DNA of 64,000 nt, taken from contig JAHLKC010000049.1 in assembly GCA_025449115.1 (NCBI GenBank), positions 62,001 through 126,000 of the forward strand, in the 5' to 3' direction. The notes under the pieces are model-generated. The model searched no databases and was not told the DNA's origin. It saw only the letters and a list, made by a program, of their open reading frames with translations. The stretch is from Chytridium lagenaria (taxonomy: Eukaryota; Chytridiomycota; Chytridiomycetes; Chytridiales; Chytridiaceae). Shown here piece by piece: positions 61,866-64,000 of the stretch; the stretch's first letter is position 1; each line of letters begins with the position of its first letter. A program made the position numbers and the translations under genes.

Positions 61866-62507
61866 GTGATTGTTGTGAAATGACTTGTTTAGCTTTTTGA
61901 AATAAACAAATGATAAAATATGAATAATCATATAAACTTATAAAGTGGATGCAATTGTATCATTTTGAATCCTCAAAAGTTCACAATAAAACAAAACACC
62001 CACATTGTTTTTGTTTTTTATTTAATTTATTTTATACATAGAAAATGACAATTATTTCAATCCACATTATTTCTTTAATCCACATTTTTCCTTAATTTTA
62101 TTTATATTATATATTTTTTTTGTTTAATTAATAAACAACCGTCATCCACATTCAATCCACACTTTTGTCTTTTTCCCTTTTCTTCTATTATACTTTTCGT
62201 ACCACTCTACAAGAAATGATTAAAAATGAAAAAAAAAAGATACTCAACCTAACGCAAAGCCCCCTTTATACCTTAAATCCATACCTGGTAACCTTGCACA
62301 TGGACAAGAAGAAAAGCCCAAGAAAGTTAATTTGATTAATAAATGTAGTACATGACTGGTCGGAAATGGAGGAGGAGGTGGAGGAGGAGGAAGGAAGAGG
62401 AGAATGGAACAGTTTCAAAGAGAGACAGGAAATGTACGCAACCCACTTTTAACCGATATAAAAAAGTAAAGGGTAGACTTTACTTACTACACTTTACAAG
62501 AAAAGGC
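61866..62507. other. AT-rich region ending in a GGA-rich microsatellite
   Basis: Contains AATCCACATT repeats, CTGGTAACCTTGC (about 62286) and (GGAGGA)n at 62368-62400. It includes the outer edge of the right arm and probably the promoter of the next paralogue. Confidence 0.5.
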
Positions 62508-64000
62508 ATGGTCGATACTCCAAGCTTTGATGTGGCCGAAACACCTCAACAGCAACGAGCGGTGAGTCTACAGTTCTTTTCAGGCATTGTCCAAGCGACA
62601 TGGATGAACGGCCAACCATATCAGTCATCCATGCAGCCTTCACATGCAACCACCAAAACCCCTATCCTAACATCAACACTGAAAAATCACAGGCATCCGC
62701 ACCCCGTACGCTAATACCACCCCCACGAACCTCAACTATCCCCAGATCTTTTGCAACCTCAAAACCACATCCCCCCTGTCACCGAAACTCCAAGCTTTGA
62801 GATCTCGGAAACACCGTATCAAGCGGCAACGAGGTCACATGGAGAACACATACTGACGACTCCCGAGTTTTGAGGTGTCGGAAACACCGTTTCAAGTCAA
62901 ATCGGTAGGTGTTGGATGTGGGTTGCAACCTATGCTGAAGATTGGATGTAGAATTGTTGGAAATCGAACTGCGGGAAGGCGGTCCGCGACTTCCAAGATC
63001 AATGGACAGGTGGGTTTTTTTTTCTAATACTATAATGGTTTTCTAATACATGGGTATCAGTATAAGATGAATGTCGAGTATTCGTCTAATAGGAGTACAT
63101 GGAGACACGGAGGCCGGTGAGCTTCAACATAAAACAAAATGCACATATCAACATTGCTTAGGTAACAACCACTTGGCTCCAATCCCACCAAAATCAGCCC
63201 CTCAACCCCATCACGCAACCCACCTCCCAACCCCTCTACACCAAACCCTCATCCCGCGATGCAGACTCACCAAAGCGCATTGGCTTCTCATCGTCTTCCT
63301 CCTCTTAGGAACCGGGTCACCATCTACTGGGTGCTCCGCACGCACCCCTCTCATCGTCATCCACGACCCCAGTCCCTCCTTCAACGAGAGTAGGGATGGT
63401 TGGGAATCACGCTGTGGAACCGATTTTTAGAATCATGGCGAGGGATGGACGGTGTTTGAGGATGAGGAGGCGAGGGGTCTGTGAATGTGAATGTGGTGGG
63501 GTTGGAGGTGTGTGAGGATGTGGAGGAACAGAGGTATCGGTTTGCGGTGATGGGGGAGGAGGGGAGTCTTCTTTCGTATAATCAACGGGTGGTGGGGATG
63601 CAGAATATTGGAACTTGGGAGTGTTTTATTGGTGGGGTGAGTCATTCCTTTGTTCATCCCTTCTTTTTTTGGTGCTGAATCTATGCAATAGGCTGGACCG
63701 CCGCTTATGAGAAACGCGACTGGGAATGAGAAATGCATTATTGAGGGGCCAGTGAAACTCCTGCTTTTGTGACGTCAAATACGACTTTGGAGTTGAATGA
63801 ATACCGCGTCGCGACGGTTGTGTCTTCCAATGCAAACTTGACGTTTGGGTAAGGAAGATGAAAAAAAAACAAAAACAACACATCCCGACTCCACTCTTTT
63901 ATTTACATGTTCTTTTTTTTAGACCTTGTGGAACGGAGAGTTTCATTTGGGATGGAAGTATGATTATCTGCCGTCGAGTACTTGTAAGTAATGCTCTGTT
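62508..64000 (+). CDS. Third membrane lectin-like paralogue, truncated by window end
   Basis: The start MVDTPSFDVAETPQQQRA is followed by a GTGAG donor. The tail repeats ETPSFEISETPYQ and FEVSETPFQVKS. A hydrophobic span HWLLIVFLLL lies near 63280. The first module reads PIFRIMARDGRCLRMRR, CEDVEEQRYRF and MQNIGTWECFIGG. A later exon gives PCGTESFIWDG then YDYLPSS, the W-motif seen in the other members. Frame breaks near 62860 and 63480 are one base each. The gene continues beyond 64000. It is the least similar of the copies and is not part of the inverted arm. Confidence 0.6.

Larger units (their letters stand above)
54549..62305. repeat. Right arm of the large inverted duplication
   Basis: Inverted counterpart of 4290-11942, with the same gene pair, introns, TTCC microsatellite and AT-rich flanks. 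Point differences and small indels show the two copies are diverged, so this is not a simple assembly echo. The spacer between arms is about 42.6 kb. Confidence 0.85.

Overview
The window is nuclear DNA from a fungus, most likely a filamentous or intron-rich lineage. The evidence is spliceosomal introns of about 50-100 nt with GTAAG/GTATG donors and CTAAC-type branch sites, and a typical fungal housekeeping set: Cdc37, RINT1/Tip20, ORC5, WDR5/Swd3, PEX11, MED18, REC8, Rna14, ALG5, EMC10 and mitochondrial uS5m and uS9m. The degenerate kinase at 50.4 kb and the TKL kinases fit Basidiomycota best, but I cannot fix the phylum. Many conserved genes carry single-base indels, often in homopolymers. 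I read these mainly as residual long-read assembly errors, so broken frames were not treated as proof of pseudogenes.

Layout. (1) 1-4.25 kb: a decayed minus-strand retroelement with a DIRS/tyrosine-recombinase-type reverse transcriptase and a gag-like ORF. (2) 4.3-11.94 kb and 54.55-62.3 kb: two inverted, diverged copies of one segment of about 7.7 kb. Each holds a head-to-head pair of genes for single-pass membrane proteins with tandem cysteine-containing modules resembling lectin (beta-trefoil) repeats. A third paralogue starts at 62.5 kb and a decayed copy lies at 19.07-19.92 kb. (3) 11.8-18.5 kb: three TKL-type kinase genes. One is a predicted pseudokinase with a Sel1-like tail, one is a standard TKL kinase, and one appears to be fused through a transmembrane segment to the same lectin-like module as the flanking family. 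(4) 21-53 kb: a dense block of conserved single-copy genes on both strands, several in head-to-head pairs with less than 100 bp between start codons.

Biological reading. The kinases and the membrane proteins sit side by side and share one extracellular module. The tails of the kinase-less members carry repeated TPxFxVxETPxQ motifs that could be phosphorylated. Together this suggests a clustered, recently duplicated cell-surface sensing system: type II membrane receptors plus cognate TKL kinases. The central 42.6 kb is ordinary housekeeping DNA trapped between the inverted arms.
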